A DNA stretch of 15,571 nt from CAYZDV01 sp964477275. Its GTDB lineage: Bacteria > Acidobacteriota > Aminicenantia > Aminicenantales > Aminicenantaceae. The position numbers were made by a program, and so were the translations under genes. Of this stretch, positions 13,150-15,571 are shown one piece after another; within the stretch, counting starts at the first letter, position 1; every line of letters begins with the position of its first letter. The notes under the pieces are model-generated. The model searched no databases and was not told where the DNA came from. It saw nothing but the letters and a program-made list of their open reading frames with translations. Location: NCBI GenBank assembly GCA_964477275.1, contig CAYZDV010000038.1, positions 1 through 15,571 of the forward strand, in the 5' to 3' direction.

Positions 13150-14289
13150 TCAATGGTTGAAAACCACCATCGCCTGGATGCCTTTTCCGGCAAAGAGGTT
13201 GTTGTCGGGCTGCGTCCGGTAAACCTGAAACCGCTCGGGATTCCAGAAGGCCATGAGGTGAAAGGTCCAGCGGTCATATGTTCTCTGCCATCTGAAAAAG
13301 CTGTATGTGTCGCGGTTTTCCCAGTCATAATACACGATGGCCGCCAGGGTGTCGAGGAGCCCGACCGGATAATTGAGGAAAATGGCCGCGAACCGGGCCA
13401 CTTCGCCGTCGCCCCAGGCGTTTTTGCCGGCAACGGACTCGAAGTACTCCCCCAGGACGTGCAGACCGCTTCCCAGGTTGAACGTATAATCCATGCCGAT
13501 ATTCAGGGCTTTCTGCCAGGTATAAGGGAGCTGTTGACTTTCTTGGTGGGTCAGAACGGCCTCAAACCAGACTCCCACGCCGATGTCCCATTTTCCATCG
13601 AGAGCATAGCGGTTCTCGGGAATCACGGTCGAGGACGGGCCATTTTCCGTTTCGGGACTGGCCTTGCGGTGATGGTAACTGAACGCCAGCTCTCCTTTTC
13701 CGAGCGGGACCTGGAAACGGCCGCCGAATTCCGGCCGCCTCTTCTCTGTCGGGAAAAACTCCCATCCTTTCGGGTCGTCGTTTTCATAAAGTCCCCACAG
13801 CCAGATATTGGCGTTGTTGAGGAAGTAGTACCGCAGGAGCAGGCCGTAAACGCCGTCTGTGATCTGAAGCGGGTCCCTGGGGTCCAGGCGGTCAAACCAC
13901 ATCAGGGGCCGGAGGAGGAGGGCAGAACCGAAACTGATTTTCTGCAAACCCAGCCTCGCTTCGAACTTCGGCGAGGAATACCTCGCGTGTGCCCGGTAGA
14001 GCCTGAAGGTTCCATCTGTGCGGATCTCATTCAGGGCATGGACCTCGGCCGACCCCCAGGCGTTGACAGAAAACTCAGCGTCAAAAGACCGGTTCTCGGA
14101 AATGGGCATTTCCAGCGAAAAAACAGGGAGATAGCGAAGGCCGATCAGGGAACCGGACAGTTGATCCGCGGAAAACGCGGCCCAGCCGGAAAGCTGGCCA
14201 TGGAAATCAAAGACCCGCGAAGACGCGGAAAGAGAACACCCCAGAATCACCGCCGTTAAGAAAACGATTCTCGATACCCTGCTTTTCAT
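13150..14289 (-). CDS. Predicted outer-membrane beta-barrel protein
   Basis: This 379-residue protein begins with a signal peptide (RIVFLTAVILGCSLSASS). The mature chain is rich in alternating aromatic and polar strands: GTFRLYRAHARYSSPKFEAR, GLLLRYYFLNNANIWLWGLY, GELAFSYHHRKA, YTFNLGSGLHVLGEYFE, TYDRWTFHLMAFWNPERFQV. This pattern suggests a barrel of around 14-18 strands. The last residue is His after Phe, not the classical terminal Phe. A Cys in ILGC is not a good lipobox. No named family is recognised with confidence; alginate-export-like or DUF1302-type barrels are possible. It lies 14 bases before the LolD-like ATPase gene and is probably in the same operon, so it may be the outer-membrane element, or the cargo, of the transporter. 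Confidence 0.7.
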   Translation of the reverse strand: MKSRVSRIVFLTAVILGCSLSASSRVFDFHGQLSGWAAFSADQLSGSLIGLRYLPVFSLEMPISENRSFDAEFSVNAWGSAEVHALNEIRTDGTFRLYRAHARYSSPKFEARLGLQKISFGSALLLRPLMWFDRLDPRDPLQITDGVYGLLLRYYFLNNANIWLWGLYENDDPKGWEFFPTEKRRPEFGGRFQVPLGKGELAFSYHHRKASPETENGPSSTVIPENRYALDGKWDIGVGVWFEAVLTHQESQQLPYTWQKALNIGMDYTFNLGSGLHVLGEYFESVAGKNAWGDGEVARFAAIFLNYPVGLLDTLAAIVYYDWENRDTYSFFRWQRTYDRWTFHLMAFWNPERFQVYRTQPDNNLFAGKGIQAMVVFNH

Positions 14290-14310
14290 CCGGCGATCCG
14301 TCAGTGCCTT

Positions 14311-14523
14311 TTATTCCCTGGGAAGTATCCCGTAAAAGAAAAAGTTCATGAGCTCGGCCGTCATCGCCTCGGGAGAATCATAGAGCCTGACGAGCCTTTC
14401 GTCCGCCGCTATTTCAAGAAGATGGTTGAGAATAAACACGATGAACTCCAGCTTGATATCAGAACGGATATCCCCCCTCTCCTGGATGCCCTCGGGCGCC
14501 TGCTGGGGAGGCCGGGCGTCCAT
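14311..14523 (-). pseudogene. TetR-family regulator, C-terminal remnant
   Basis: This 70-residue open frame has a second half (SDIKLEFIVFILNHLLEIAA, then DERLVRLYDSPEAMTAELMN, then FFFYGILPRE) that reads like the C-terminal ligand domain of TetR regulators. There, 'G-x-I-R-x-D' followed by helices and ending 'FFFYGIL' is common. The DNA-binding N-terminal half is absent: upstream the frame stays open only to about the stop of the enoyl-CoA hydratase at 14574, with unrelated sequence. The ATG has no Shine-Dalgarno. A TetR gene next to an efflux-type ABC operon is a usual arrangement, so this is likely what is left of the operon's own repressor. Confidence 0.5.
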
Positions 14524-14573
14524 CGGCGGGCCGGCAGCATGCCCGTGAAACCCGATGGAATGAGAGTATTGGA

Positions 14574-15353
14574 TTATCTTCCCTTGAATTTGCCCCGGCG
14601 CTTCTCGAGAAAAGCAACCACGCCTTCCTTCTTGTCCTCGGTTGTGCAGGTCAGGCCGTGGAGATAGGATTCGAGGGCATAGCCTGCGGCTGAATCCCCT
14701 TCCTGGCTCCTGTTCACCGCTTCTTTGGCCCAGCGAACAGCGAGCGGCGGCCGGGAGGCAATCCTCCGGGCAAGCTCCATGGCCGCCTCCTTCAACTCCT
14801 CGTGAGGAACAACCTTGTTGACTAGGCCGATTCGGTAAGCTTCCTGGGCGTCGATGAAATCTCCAGTGAGGATCATTTCCATGGCCCGGCCCAGGCCGAC
14901 AAGGCGCGGCAACCGCTGGGTGCCGCCGTCCCCGGGGATGATGCCCAGCTTGACTTCAGGCGCTGCAAACTGGGCCTTATCCGAGGCGATACGGATCGTG
15001 CAGGCCAGGGCCAGCTCCAGCCCGCCCCCCAGGGCATAGCCGTTGACCGCAGCGATAACCGGCACCGTAAGGTTCTCAATCCGCGAGAAAAGCTCCTGCC
15101 TCTCCCTGGAAACCCGCCGGCCTTTGATGGCGTCCCTGTCCACGAGCTCCTTGATGTCTGCGCCCGCCACAAATGCTTTTTCACCCGCGCCGGTGATGAT
15201 CAGCACCCTGAGCTTCTCGTCCTTATCCACCTCATCCAGAAACTGGCCGATCTCCCTGGTCAAATCCTGGGAGATGGCGTTCATTTTTCCCGGCCGGTTG
15301 ATGCTCAGAATCCCGATATTCTCTTTTTTCTCATACAAGAGTGTCATGTACAT
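14574..15353 (-). CDS. Enoyl-CoA hydratase / crotonase-family protein
   Basis: This 259-residue cytoplasmic enzyme is most likely a 2-enoyl-CoA hydratase of beta-oxidation or a related crotonase reaction. The oxyanion-hole segment AFVAGADIKEL (60-70) and the NGYALGGGLELALAC segment (104-118) are intact. Both glutamates of true hydratases are present, at Glu113 (GGGLELA) and Glu133 (APEVKLGIIPGDGGTQRLPR), with the same 20-residue spacing as Glu144 and Glu164 of the rat enzyme. The length is standard. Three in-frame ATGs lie at 15356, 15353 and 15347; AGGAGG upstream fits the second best (five-base spacing). It is followed by the TetR remnant and the envelope operon on the same strand, but its function does not connect obviously with them. 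FadR/TetR-like control of a CoA gene could explain the TetR neighbour. Confidence 0.88.
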   Translation of the reverse strand: MYMTLLYEKKENIGILSINRPGKMNAISQDLTREIGQFLDEVDKDEKLRVLIITGAGEKAFVAGADIKELVDRDAIKGRRVSRERQELFSRIENLTVPVIAAVNGYALGGGLELALACTIRIASDKAQFAAPEVKLGIIPGDGGTQRLPRLVGLGRAMEMILTGDFIDAQEAYRIGLVNKVVPHEELKEAAMELARRIASRPPLAVRWAKEAVNRSQEGDSAAGYALESYLHGLTCTTEDKKEGVVAFLEKRRGKFKGR

Positions 15354-15380
15354 CATACCCTCCTCAGCCTGGACTATTCA

Positions 15381-15509
15381 TAAAAAAGGCCGATACTTAT
15401 CATATCACAAATATTATGAGTGACTTAAGAGATACTTTAAAGTGCACGGGAAGAAAGTCCGTTTCTTCAATTCTGTCATTATCAATTTATCTCCAATCGG
15501 CCTTTTTTA
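15381..15509. repeat. Perfect 14-bp inverted repeat pair
   Basis: TAAAAAAGGCCGAT (15381-15394) and its exact reverse complement ATCGGCCTTTTTTA (15496-15509) flank 101 bases of AT-rich non-coding DNA. The loop is too long for an ordinary terminator. The arms could be the ends of a 129-base non-autonomous element, or a pair of regulatory sites ahead of the enoyl-CoA hydratase gene, whose start lies 28 bases from the left arm. The inside contains a possible minus-strand -10 (TATGAT) with only a weak -35. Confidence 0.5.
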
Positions 15510-15571
15510 CCTCTTCGGGCGAGCCGATCTTGCCGCATCTGCTTCGTTACAGGACACTTGCGGTGGACGGA

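Noticed and set aside
13153..14259. Long plus-strand open frame (368 codons) opposite the barrel protein
   Set aside because: It is an antisense shadow favoured by high GC; the minus-strand product has a signal peptide and beta-strand pattern and fits the operon.
15381..15509. Rho-independent terminator from the A-tract/T-tract inverted repeat
   Set aside because: The arms are separated by 101 bases, too far for an intrinsic terminator hairpin.

Overview
The window looks like a chromosomal piece from an uncultured Gram-negative anaerobe. It has Shine-Dalgarno-led genes, a LolA/LolD/FtsX-type envelope operon with a predicted outer-membrane barrel, and an MITE and GIY-YIG remnant of a kind common in environmental genomes. 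Acidobacteriota (Aminicenantia) or a Desulfobacterota-like lineage would fit, but nothing here fixes the phylum.

Layout. Bases 1-456 are mostly decayed DNA with a possible IS91-like transposase remnant. Bases 457-1331 (+) hold a two-gene winged-helix/nucleotidyltransferase module resembling a type IV toxin-antitoxin pair. Bases 7710-1404 (-) form one compact six-gene operon: a winged-helix/GNAT regulator, a bona fide NifB, two different NifH-like ATPases, a NifD-like subunit and a NifK-like subunit. Upstream of it lie a sigma70-like promoter and an overlapping palindromic operator (7723-7772). Bases 7871-8219 carry a repeat fragment, the tail of a GIY-YIG nuclease and a small element with 29-bp inverted ends. 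Bases 8318-8927 (-) hold a shortened AbiEii-like nucleotidyltransferase and an unrecognised partner. Bases 15353-9185 (-) are visibly more GC-rich: an enoyl-CoA hydratase, a TetR remnant, an outer-membrane protein, an ABC ATPase, two FtsX/MacB-type permeases and a LolA-like protein, the last four junctions being very tight.

The main point of interest is the nitrogenase-like operon. Ungapped alignment by eye to Azotobacter NifD/NifK (from memory) shows that the D-like subunit keeps the three P-cluster cysteines (Cys67, Cys92, Cys159) and the equivalent of the FeMo-cofactor ligand Cys275 (Cys289). The residues matching Gln191 and His195 are Glu198 and Met202, and no His442 equivalent is evident. 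The K-like subunit keeps only one of its three P-cluster cysteines (Cys41). NifB is complete in motif, but NifE, NifN and NifV are absent from the window. I infer a non-N2-fixing reductase that may carry a NifB-made Fe-S-carbide cofactor behind a four-cysteine electron-transfer cluster, served by two dedicated Fe proteins. The substrate is unknown. It matches none of the characterised relatives I know well enough to name (Mo/V/Fe nitrogenase, DPOR, COR, CfbCD, methylthio-alkane reductase).

The operon has nucleotidyltransferase modules and mobile-element debris on both sides and differs in composition from the envelope operon, so it may be a transferred island.
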